DNA from: Breoghania corrubedonensis
Lineage (GTDB): Bacteria > Pseudomonadota > Alphaproteobacteria > Rhizobiales > Stappiaceae
Reading direction: 5' to 3'
Assembly (NCBI RefSeq): GCF_003053845.1
Contig: NZ_QAYG01000001.1
Coordinates: 124,001 to 188,000 of the forward strand
Length of the DNA: 64,000 nucleotides
Below are positions 27,101-34,776 of the stretch, piece by piece. Each line of letters begins with the position of its first letter. The stretch's first letter is position 1. The position numbers were made by a program, and so were the translations under genes. The notes under the pieces are model-generated. The model searched no databases, was not told the DNA's origin, and saw only the letters and a program-made list of their open reading frames with translations.

Positions 27101-28575
27101 CGTCGAAGCCGGCGAAACTCGTGGCACGCGGAATGTCGGCAAGGCCCTGCTCGATGTCGTCGAGCCGCTGCTCCAGCACGGACAGGGTATGCGGGTCCTG
27201 GATCTGGCGGCGCATGTCATCGAGCCGTTCGACGATATGGGCGTAACCCGATTCCAGCGTCTTCATCGTGCCGTCGATGTTCTGGCTCATCACCAGATCG
27301 CGCAGGTCGGCGATTTCGGCGCGCACATCCCCGGCGAGCTGGGGATCGTGCCCCTCACGCCGCATGCGCTCCACCGCATCCGTCAACCGGGCGATCTCGT
27401 CGAGATCGCGGTCGCTCATGCCGTCGCGCTCACGCCGTTCGACGGAGCGGCGCAGTTCCACGATTTCGTCGCGCAGGCCGGCGAAGGCGCCTTGCGGCTC
27501 GCGCAGGGAATCGATGCGGTCGGCCAGATCGCGGAAATGCCGTTCGAAGTCGACGGATTGCGCGGAGCGGCGTTCGGCGAAGACGGCGGGCTGCTCGCGG
27601 CCGGACATGGTTTCCTGTGCCCGCAAGCGCGGGGCGGGTTCGTGGCGCGCGGGCGGATCGCGGTCGTCGTGGAAGACGGCCTGCTCACGCTCTTCAAGGC
27701 GCGCGGCGCGGCGGCGCTCGATGCCGCCGGGAGGTTGCGCGCGCTCATCGGCGCTCGTACCGGGACGGAACATGTCGGCCTGACGGCGCGACCCCTGGCG
27801 CCGATCCTGAGACCACTCCCGGGGCTGATCCGAATAGGACGAGGCTTCCTGATAAGAGGGTTCGGGAAGGGGGACGGGGCGCGACCCGCTCCGAGGTACG
27901 GACGGGGGTATCGGCGGGGGCACGGGCCGTTTCGCGCGCGGCCGGTTCGGGCCCGGGTGCCTCGCCACGCGGTGCGACGGAGGAGAGCGAACGCACGCGC
28001 TCGTCAAGCTTGCCGAGGGCGGCAAGGACGCGTTCGACGCGGTGCGAGCGTTCCTCAGGCGAAATTCCGGGCACCGACTTGCCGGTAGCGGCGCGGCCCG
28101 TATCGCCAAAGCGATCACGTGAGCGATCAGAGGAGCGATCGGGGGCGCGGTCTCGGGTCCGGCCGGCAGCGGTGGACGTACGGGAACGCGAGCGCGGCTC
28201 GGGCGTGGAACGGGAACGCCCGGCGTCGTCGCGGGAATTTTCCGCAAGCAGCCGGTCGAGCGCGCTGGCGATCTCGGAGATGTTGTCCTTGTCGACAGCG
28301 CGTGATGCCGAGGCGGGAGCCGGAGCGGAACTGGAGCGCAAACGCTCGCCGCGTTCCCTCAGGCTCGACTCGCGCAATGGCGCACGCTCTCCATCGCGCC
28401 GTTCAGGCGCGGTGAATTCCCGCGAGGTGCGTCCAGCGGTTTCCTGCGACAGGTCCTGCGATCCGGCACGGATCAGGGAACCGAGCCATTCATCGACTGT
28501 CATGCCTGCACGTTCGGCGGCCACGGCCGCCTTTTCCCGAGCATCGTTGTCCAGGTCACGAATGCTCCACGACAT
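24126..28575 (-). CDS. PodJ-like polarity protein (coiled coil, Sel1 repeats, peptidoglycan-binding), frameshifted
   Basis: Read as one gene, this encodes about 1482 residues. The N-terminal motif SIRDLDNDAREKAAVAAERA and GMTVDEWLGSLI is typical of the family. It is followed by a disordered Arg/Ser/Pro-rich part, a long coiled-coil region, one membrane helix (about 1060-1080), a Pro-rich linker, four Sel1 repeats (about 1220-1365, e.g. AAEWYKRAAEGGLAPAQYRL) and a C-terminal peptidoglycan-binding domain (about 1418-1482, GPSDGVIGPKTVDAVRTFQI). PodJ organises cell-pole development and this domain order matches it. The frame from ATG 28575 loses coding character near codon 235 and the +1 frame takes over. 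Removing one base from the run of five G on the plus strand at 27869-27873 restores one frame (...RVAPRPLPEPSYQEAS...). This may be a real mutation or a sequencing error. Confidence 0.8.
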
Positions 28576-29008
28576 GAGCAGTCCCCGCTATCCGTCATTC
28601 TGTCGGGTACTGGCAGGGTTTCACGGCTGAGTGTTCCTGCAAACCGACGGGTGAACGCCATTTTCGACGCGTCATTTCTTCGCCAATTTCCTCCTTTCAG
28701 GGTAAACGCCCGGTTAATGCGCGCGAATGTGCGCAACACCACGGTCAAATTCGGTTAACCATGGGTGCTCTTCGACCGTGAAAATACGCAATGTCGGCGT
28801 GTTTGCCGGAACCCGCCTCACGGCAGCGAACGCACGGGAAGGCATGTTAATTTTGCGGAGGACCTGCGGCTGTCACTGGACGTTTACGCAAACGTAAGCT
28901 ATCACGGACGCCAAACCGAATGCGAAGCGGCCGACGGGTGCCGGGACGGCCCCGCAACACGCATGCACCGCCGTTCCAGCCGGGGCCGCTGCAACAAGAG
29001 ATACTGCC
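28576..29008. other. Divergent podJ-like / merR intergenic region
   Basis: 433 bases with no gene. It contains TTAACCAT at 28755-28762, an 8-mer matching the CtrA half-site, and the MerR-type palindrome at 28880-28895. It should hold both divergent promoters. Confidence 0.55.
28880..28895 (+). promoter_or_regulatory. Putative MerR-family operator upstream of the regulator gene
   Basis: The palindrome ACGTTT-ACGC-AAACGT is embedded in GGACGTTTACGCAAACGTAA. The same 18 bases (GACGTTTACGCAAACGTA) recur upstream of the acyl-CoA dehydrogenase at 29553. It lies about 115 bp before the MerR start codon. Autoregulation is inferred. Confidence 0.75.
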
Positions 29009-29467
29009 ATGAGCGAAGCACTTTCGATGGAAGGCGACATCGTTTCCGCGATGACCGCCACCGACGAACCGGGCAACAAGAAAACGGTATTCACCATCGG
29101 CGAGCTCGCCAAGGAGTTCGGCGTCACCTTGCGCACGCTGCGCTTCTACGAGGACAAGGGGCTCATCAACCCCAAGCGCGACGGGCAGAACCGGCTCTAC
29201 AACCGGCGCGACCGGGCGCGGCTGAAGCTGGTGCTGATGGGCAAGCAGGTCGGCTTTTCGCTCAACGAGATCTGCGACATGCTCGATCTCTACGACCTGC
29301 GCGACGGACAGGTGGTGCAACTGCGCGTGGCGCTGGACAAGTTCAACGAGCAGATCGACGTGCTGAAGCAGCAGAAGAGCCACATCGAGCAGGCGATCGA
29401 CGAGCTTTCGCGCACGGTGGAGGTCGTGTCCGGCATGCTGAAGCAGAAGGAATCGGCCGAAAGGTAG
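29009..29467 (+). CDS. MerR-family transcriptional regulator of acyl-CoA metabolism (LiuR-like)
   Basis: 152 residues. The N-terminal MerR winged helix-turn-helix is FTIGELAKEFGVTLRTLRFY with wing GQNRLYNRRDRARLK, followed by a long dimerisation coiled coil (LRVALDKFNEQIDVLKQQKS). There are no metal-binding cysteines, so it is not a metal sensor. Regulators of this type (LiuR) control branched-chain or fatty acyl-CoA degradation, and here an acyl-CoA dehydrogenase gene follows in the same direction with the same palindrome in front of both genes. ATG 29009 is preceded by AAGAGA; an in-frame ATG at 29027 is possible. Confidence 0.87.
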   Translation: MSEALSMEGDIVSAMTATDEPGNKKTVFTIGELAKEFGVTLRTLRFYEDKGLINPKRDGQNRLYNRRDRARLKLVLMGKQVGFSLNEICDMLDLYDLRDGQVVQLRVALDKFNEQIDVLKQQKSHIEQAIDELSRTVEVVSGMLKQKESAER

Positions 29468-29549
29468 CCCGCATTGGGAGGAGCCGCCGGAGGCGCGGGG
29501 GCGCGCACCGGGGGATGAAGAAAGGACGCACGGACCGCGTTTGAGGGAG

Positions 29550-29578
29550 TTGACGTTTACGCAAACGTAATGTTACGT
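29550..29578 (+). promoter_or_regulatory. Promoter with embedded MerR operator for acyl-CoA dehydrogenase
   Basis: The palindrome ACGTTT-ACGC-AAACGT at 29553-29568 overlaps a possible promoter: TTGACG (29550-29555), 17 bp, TTACGT (29573-29578). An operator inside the spacer is the standard MerR arrangement, although those spacers are usually 19-20 bp. The sequence matches the site before the regulator gene exactly. Confidence 0.75.
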
Positions 29579-29644
29579 GCAGGCAACTGTGACGGCTCGC
29601 CGGCAAGACTGCGTGCGGCGGGCCAGCCTCGGGAGGAACGAGTT

Positions 29645-31441
29645 TTGCCAAGCTATCGCGCTCCGGTCGAAGATACCCTTTTCCTGCTGAACGACGTGTT
29701 CGGCATGGACCGCTATTCCAACCTGCCCGGCTTTGCCGACGCCACGCCCGATCTCGTCGAGGCGATCCTCAACGAGGGCGCCAGGCTTTGCGAGGAAGTC
29801 GTCCAGCCGCTCAACCAGTCGGGCGACCGCGAGGGCTGCACCCGCGCCGACGACGGCTCGGTGACCACGCCCAAGGGCTTCCGCGAGGCGTTTTCCCAGT
29901 TCGCCGAGGGCGGCTGGATCGGGCTTTCGGCCGATGCCGACTATGGCGGACAGGGCCTGCCGCACACGCTCACCGTGGCGATGAACGAGTTCCTGTGTTC
30001 CGCCAACATGGCGTTTTCCATGTATCCGGGCCTGACGCAGGGCGCGATCGCAGCCCTTCAGGTGCATGGCTCGGATGAACAGAAGCAGCAATACCTGCCG
30101 AACATGATGTCGGGCGCGTGGTGCGGCACGATGAACCTGACCGAGCCCCATTGCGGCACGGATCTGGGTCTCATCCGCACCAAGGCCGTGCCGAACGGCG
30201 ACGGTTCCTACGCCATTTCCGGCACCAAGATCTTCATTTCCGCCGGCGAGCACGACCTGTCGGAAAACATCATCCACCTGGTTCTCGCCCGCATTGAGGG
30301 CGCGCCGGAAGGCACCAAGGGCATCTCGCTGTTCGTCGTGCCGAAGTTCATGATCGGCGAGGACGGATCGCTCGGGAGCCGCAACGGCGTGATGTGCGGC
30401 TCTCTGGAAGAGAAGATGGGCATCCACGGCAACTCGACCTGCGTCATGAACTATGACGGGGCGACGGGCTGGCTCGTCGGCGAGGAGAACAAGGGGCTGC
30501 GCGCCATGTTCACGATGATGAACGAAGCGCGGCTCGGCGTCGCCGTTCAGGGGCTGTCGCAGTCGGAGGTCGCCTACCAGAACGCCGTCGTTTACGCGAA
30601 GGACCGGTTGCAGGGCCGCGCGCTGTCGGGGCCCAAGGCGCCCGACAAGGCGGCCGATCCGATCATCGTGCACCCGGACGTGCGCCGGGCGCTTCTCTCC
30701 ATCCGCGCCTTCAACGAGGCGGCGCGCGCGCTGGTTCTGTGGACCTCGCTCAACGGCGACGTCTCGCACCGCTCCGACGACGAGAAGGCCCGTCAGGCCG
30801 GCGACGACATGATGGGGCTGATGACGCCGGTGCTGAAGGGCGTGCTCACCGACAAGGGCTTCGACAACGCGGTCGTCGCCCAGCAGATGTTCGGCGGGCA
30901 CGGCTACATCGCGGAATGGGGCATGGAGCAGTTCGTGCGCGATGCCCGCATCTCGATGATCTACGAGGGCGCCAACGGCATTCAGGCGCTGGACCTCGTC
31001 GGCCGCAAGCTGCCGGCCAATGGCGGGCGCGCGGTGATGGGCTTCTTCAACGAGGTCGGCACCTTTCTGCAGGAGGCCGGCGGGGACGAAAAGCTGGCGC
31101 CGCTCGTCACGTCTTTGAAATCCGGCCTTGAGGACCTGCAGAAGGCCACCATGTGGTTCATGCAGAACGCCATGGCCAAGCCCGACAACGCCGGCGCCGG
31201 CTCGACCGACTACATGCACCTCTTCGGCCTCGTCGCCATGGGCTACATGTGGGCGAAGATCGCCCGCGTGGCGGAAGGAAAGCTTGCTGAAGGCGCCGGT
31301 GGCAAGGAGGATTTCTACAAGACCAAGCTGGTGCTCGCGCGCTTCTACATGGAACGAATGATGCCGGAAACCACGACCCGTCTCGCCCGCATTCAGGCAG
31401 GCGCGGACACGGTGATGGAGCTGCCGGCGGAGGCGTTCTGA
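29645..31441 (+). CDS. Acyl-CoA dehydrogenase with C-terminal extension
   Basis: A 598-residue FAD enzyme that introduces the alpha-beta double bond into acyl-CoA, the first step of beta-oxidation. It has the long form seen in DmdC/AcdA-type proteins: N-terminal extension (YRAPVEDTLFLLNDVFGMDR), middle domain (CGTMNLTEPHCGTDLGLI), C-domain (QMFGGHGYIAEWGMEQFVRD followed by the active-site region MIYEGANGIQALD) and a terminal helical domain. The start is TTG 29645, supported by GGGAGGA seven bases upstream and by family N-terminus alignment; the open frame runs further upstream without similarity. Likely controlled by the MerR regulator just upstream. Confidence 0.93.
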   Translation: MPSYRAPVEDTLFLLNDVFGMDRYSNLPGFADATPDLVEAILNEGARLCEEVVQPLNQSGDREGCTRADDGSVTTPKGFREAFSQFAEGGWIGLSADADYGGQGLPHTLTVAMNEFLCSANMAFSMYPGLTQGAIAALQVHGSDEQKQQYLPNMMSGAWCGTMNLTEPHCGTDLGLIRTKAVPNGDGSYAISGTKIFISAGEHDLSENIIHLVLARIEGAPEGTKGISLFVVPKFMIGEDGSLGSRNGVMCGSLEEKMGIHGNSTCVMNYDGATGWLVGEENKGLRAMFTMMNEARLGVAVQGLSQSEVAYQNAVVYAKDRLQGRALSGPKAPDKAADPIIVHPDVRRALLSIRAFNEAARALVLWTSLNGDVSHRSDDEKARQAGDDMMGLMTPVLKGVLTDKGFDNAVVAQQMFGGHGYIAEWGMEQFVRDARISMIYEGANGIQALDLVGRKLPANGGRAVMGFFNEVGTFLQEAGGDEKLAPLVTSLKSGLEDLQKATMWFMQNAMAKPDNAGAGSTDYMHLFGLVAMGYMWAKIARVAEGKLAEGAGGKEDFYKTKLVLARFYMERMMPETTTRLARIQAGADTVMELPAEAF

Positions 31442-31470
31442 GGGGGCTGGCATGCCCATGAAAGAACCGC

Positions 31471-31867
31471 TTGCTCCCCTCTCCCCCCCTTGTGGGGGAG
31501 ATGTCACGCTCTTCGCGTGACAGAGGGGGGGTGAGGCGGCAGGTTCGGAGCAAGCGGCGTTACCCCCCTCTGTCGGCCTTTGGCCGACATCTCCCCCGCA
31601 AGGGGGAGAGGGGAGCAAGGTGCGGGGGCACGGGAGACGGCCAAGGCCGGGGAATTGATCTTAGGCGGAGTGCCGCGGCTGCCTGTGAAAGGACCACACT
31701 CTCCCCCCCGTGTGGGGGAGATGTCACGCCCTTCGCGTGACAGAGGGGGGTGAGGCGGCAGGTTCGGAGCAAGCGGCCCTGCCCCCCTCTGTCGGCCAAA
31801 GCCGACATCTCCCCCGCAAGGGGGGAGAGGGGCGCAAGCGGTGGGGGCACGGGAGGCGGCCACGGCC
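31471..31867. repeat. Two tandem copies of a ~170-bp palindrome-rich repeat
   Basis: Copy 1 spans about 31471-31646 and copy 2 about 31699-31867. Each has CTCCCCC...GTGGGGGAGATGTCACGC, TTCGCGTGACAGAGGGGGG, a shared block GTGAGGCGGCAGGTTCGGAG, CCCCCCTCTGTCGGCC...GGCCGACATCTCCCCC, and a GGGGGCACGGGAG end. The arms form several hairpins on either strand. They fill most of the 528-base gap between the two acyl-CoA dehydrogenase genes; no gene lies there. Confidence 0.85.
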
Positions 31868-31969
31868 TGAAAGGAAGTGAGGTGCAAACGCGCGACGCGC
31901 ATCATGGAACCGGCGAGGAGGCCGATTTCGCCGGGTCGTTTGACATGCTGATCGGGAGGAAAATGCCGA

Positions 31970-33127
31970 ATGAGTGCTATCGAGGTTCCACGTCCGGACT
32001 GGATGGATGAAGACCTGATCCTGCTCGACGCCGCCACACGGCGGTTTCTCGAACAGGAAATCGCGCCCGACTACGAGGATTTCGTCGCCAACGGCAGCGT
32101 GACCCGCGAGGCCTGGAAGAAGACGGGCAATGCAGGCCTTCTGTGCGCCGAGATCGACGAGGCCTATGGCGGTGCCGGCGGAACGTTCGCCCATGACGCG
32201 GTGATCGCGCAGGTTCTGGGCGAAACCGGGCTCGACCATTTCGGCGTGCCGCTGCACTCCACCATCGTCGCCCCCTATATCGCCCACTACGGTTCCGAAG
32301 ACCAGAAGCAGCGCTGGCTGCCCAAGCTCGTCTCCGGCGACTATATTGGCGCCATCGCCATGACGGAGCCGGCCGCCGGTTCCGACCTCCAGGGTGTGCG
32401 CACCACGGCGGTGAAGGACGGCAACCACTACGTGCTGAACGGTCAGAAGACCTTCATCACCAACGGCCAGCTCGCCAACCTGATCATCGTGGTGGCCAAG
32501 ACCGACCCTTCGATGGGCGCCAAGGGCACCTCGCTTTTCGTGGTGGAGACGGATGAGGTCAGCGGCTTCAGGCGCGGGCGCAACCTCGACAAGATCGGGC
32601 TCAAGGGCAACGACACCTCCGAGCTGTTCTTCGACGACGTGCGGGTGCCGGCGGACGCGCTGCTCGGCCCCGAGGAGGGCCGCGGCTTCTATCAGCTGAT
32701 GGAGCAGCTGCCGCAGGAGAGGCTGCTCGTCGCCATTCAGGCGATGGCGATGATCGAGCGGGCGCTCTCCGTGACCATCGACTACGTCAAGGAGCGCAAG
32801 GCCTTCGGCAAGCGCATCCTCGATTTCCAGAACACCCAGTTCAAGCTCGCCGAATTGAAGAGCGAGGCGACCATCGGCCGGGTCTTCGTCGATCACTGCA
32901 TCTCGCGCCATATCAAGGGCGAACTGGATCCGACGACGGCCTCGATGGCCAAGTACTGGACGACCGATCTTCAGGGCAAGGTCGTCGACGAGTGCCTGCA
33001 GCTGCACGGCGGCTACGGCTACATGAACGAATACCCGATCGCCCGCATGTACCAGGACGCGCGCATCCAGCGCATCTACGCGGGCACCAACGAAATCATG
33101 AAGGTCCTGATCGCACGCAGCCTTTGA
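31970..33127 (+). CDS. Acyl-CoA dehydrogenase family protein
   Basis: A 385-residue standard-length acyl-CoA dehydrogenase. The N-terminal helical domain leads to the FAD/substrate motif AMTEPAAGSDLQGVRTTA, the middle domain motif DKIGLKGNDTSELFFDDVRV and the C-terminal signature CLQLHGGYGYMNEYPIAR with QRIYAGTNEIMKVLIA (catalytic region). ATG 31970 has GGGAGGA nine bases upstream. It is the first gene after the repeat block, and thiolase, cupin and FadJ-like genes follow closely, so it probably heads a beta-oxidation operon. Chain-length preference cannot be read from sequence. Confidence 0.94.
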   Translation: MSAIEVPRPDWMDEDLILLDAATRRFLEQEIAPDYEDFVANGSVTREAWKKTGNAGLLCAEIDEAYGGAGGTFAHDAVIAQVLGETGLDHFGVPLHSTIVAPYIAHYGSEDQKQRWLPKLVSGDYIGAIAMTEPAAGSDLQGVRTTAVKDGNHYVLNGQKTFITNGQLANLIIVVAKTDPSMGAKGTSLFVVETDEVSGFRRGRNLDKIGLKGNDTSELFFDDVRVPADALLGPEEGRGFYQLMEQLPQERLLVAIQAMAMIERALSVTIDYVKERKAFGKRILDFQNTQFKLAELKSEATIGRVFVDHCISRHIKGELDPTTASMAKYWTTDLQGKVVDECLQLHGGYGYMNEYPIARMYQDARIQRIYAGTNEIMKVLIARSL

Positions 33128-33161
33128 GGCTCGCGCAAGATCTTAAAAACGGGAGAGATCC

Positions 33162-34370
33162 ATGCCCGAAGCTTACATCTACGATCATGTCCGCACCCCG
33201 CGCGGACGCGGCAAGAAGGACGGCGCGCTGCATGAGGTGCCCGCCGTGCGGCTGGCGGCCTCCACGCTTGAAGCGATCGAGGACCGCAACGACCTCGACA
33301 CGAGCCTCATCGACGACGTGATCCTCGGCTGCGTCGATCCGATCGGCGAGGCCGGCGGCGACATCGCGCGCGCCGCCGTGTTCACGGCCGGATACAGGAA
33401 CTCCGTGCCCGGCATGCAGATCAACCGCTTCTGCGCCTCCGGCCTCGACGCGGTGAACATGGGCGCGAGCCAGGTCATGTCCGGCAACCACGATCTGGTC
33501 ATTTCCGGCGGCGTGGAGAGCATGAGCCGCATCGGGCTGGGTGCCTCGGGCGGCGCCTGGGCGGTGGACCCGCAGGTGGCCCTGCCCTCCTACTTCATGC
33601 CGCAGGGCGTCTCCGCCGATCTCATCGCCTCCAAGTACGGATTTTCGCGCGACGACGTCGATGCCTACGCGGTGGAAAGCCAGAAGCGCGCCGCGCATGC
33701 CTGGAAGAAGGGCTACTTCAAGCACTCCGTCGTGCCGGTGAAGGACATCAACGGCATCACGTTGCTCGACCATGACGAACACATGCGGCCCGACACCGAC
33801 ATGCAGTCGCTGGCCTCGCTCAACGCCTCGTTCGAGCTGATGGGCTCGATGGGCGGGTTCGACGCGGTCGCCGTGCAGGCGCATCCCGAGGTGGAAACCG
33901 TCACCCATATCCACCACGCGGGCAATTCGTCGGGCATCGTGGACGGTGCATCGGCGGTGCTGATCGGCAACCGCAAGGGGGGCAAGGCGGCCGGCCTGAA
34001 GCCGCGCGCGCGCATCCGTGCGTTCGCCAATATCGGCTCCGATCCGGCGCTGATGCTGACCGGGCCGGTGGACGTGACCGAGAAGCTGCTGAAGCGCGCG
34101 AAGATGTCGGTCAAGGACATCGATCTGTTCGAGATCAACGAGGCGTTTGCATCCGTCGTGCTGCGCTACCGTCAGGCGTTCGACCTCGATGAGGATATCG
34201 TCAACGTCAATGGCGGCGCGATCGCCATGGGCCATCCGCTGGGAGCCACCGGCGCGATGATCCTCGGCACGGTGCTGGATGAACTGGAGCGGCGCGACCT
34301 CAACGTGGCGCTCGTGACCCTGTGCATCGGCGCCGGCATGGGCACCGCCACGATCATCGAGCGGGTGTAG
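33162..34370 (+). CDS. Acetyl-CoA C-acyltransferase (thiolase)
   Basis: A 402-residue degradative-type thiolase that cleaves 3-ketoacyl-CoA with CoA. The acyl-accepting Cys is in MQINRFCASGLDAVNMGA, the conserved His in NGGAIAMGHPLGATGAMIL, and the C-terminal Cys in LCIGAGMGTATIIE. ATG 33162 has GGGAGAG upstream. It lies 34 bp after the acyl-CoA dehydrogenase and 2 bp before the cupin gene, clearly an operon. Confidence 0.95.
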   Translation: MPEAYIYDHVRTPRGRGKKDGALHEVPAVRLAASTLEAIEDRNDLDTSLIDDVILGCVDPIGEAGGDIARAAVFTAGYRNSVPGMQINRFCASGLDAVNMGASQVMSGNHDLVISGGVESMSRIGLGASGGAWAVDPQVALPSYFMPQGVSADLIASKYGFSRDDVDAYAVESQKRAAHAWKKGYFKHSVVPVKDINGITLLDHDEHMRPDTDMQSLASLNASFELMGSMGGFDAVAVQAHPEVETVTHIHHAGNSSGIVDGASAVLIGNRKGGKAAGLKPRARIRAFANIGSDPALMLTGPVDVTEKLLKRAKMSVKDIDLFEINEAFASVVLRYRQAFDLDEDIVNVNGGAIAMGHPLGATGAMILGTVLDELERRDLNVALVTLCIGAGMGTATIIERV

Positions 34371-34372
34371 CC

Positions 34373-34756
34373 ATGACGGTCAGCATCGAGGAGGAATTTG
34401 CCCGCATCACCGAGCACTGGTCGCCGCGCATCATCGCCGACGCCAACGGTCAGTCGGTCAAGCTCGCGAAGGTGAAGGGAGAGTTCGTCTGGCACGATCA
34501 TGCGGGCGAAGACGAGCTGTTCTTCATCGTCAAGGGCAGCCTGACAATCCGCTACCGGGATCGCGCCGACGCGGTGCTGAAGGCTGGCGACATCCATGTC
34601 GTGCCGCGTGGCGTCGAGCACAACCCGATCGCCGAAGAGGAATGCTGGCTGATGCTGTTCGAGCCGGCGGAAACCAGGCACACCGGCGATGTTGACGCCG
34701 GTCTCACCAAATCCGCTGCCGAACAGCGCGCCCACCTGCAACCGGCCGACGACTGA
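34373..34756 (+). CDS. Cupin domain protein
   Basis: A 127-residue single-domain cupin. The first motif is FVWHDHAGEDELFFIVKGSL and the second AGDIHVVPRGVEHNP, giving a His/Glu metal site. ATG 34373 lies 2 bp after the thiolase stop, so it is translationally coupled. No enzymatic role is known for cupins in beta-oxidation operons; it could sense or process an acyl intermediate. The extended upstream frame overlapping the thiolase is not needed. Confidence 0.85.
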   Translation: MTVSIEEEFARITEHWSPRIIADANGQSVKLAKVKGEFVWHDHAGEDELFFIVKGSLTIRYRDRADAVLKAGDIHVVPRGVEHNPIAEEECWLMLFEPAETRHTGDVDAGLTKSAAEQRAHLQPADD

Positions 34757-34776
34757 AGCCGGGAGGAGACAGATTG

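Noticed and set aside
24066-28088. A 1340-codon plus-strand frame opposite the PodJ-like gene
   Set aside because: It is the complement of coiled-coil and Sel1 coding sequence; the minus strand carries recognisable domains over the same span.
29573-31618. A 681-codon minus-strand frame opposite the acyl-CoA dehydrogenase
   Set aside because: Shadow frame; the plus strand is an unmistakable dehydrogenase with a good ribosome-binding site.
31471-31867. CRISPR-like repeated structure
   Set aside because: Only two long units with internal palindromes and no regular short repeat-spacer pattern; no cas genes.
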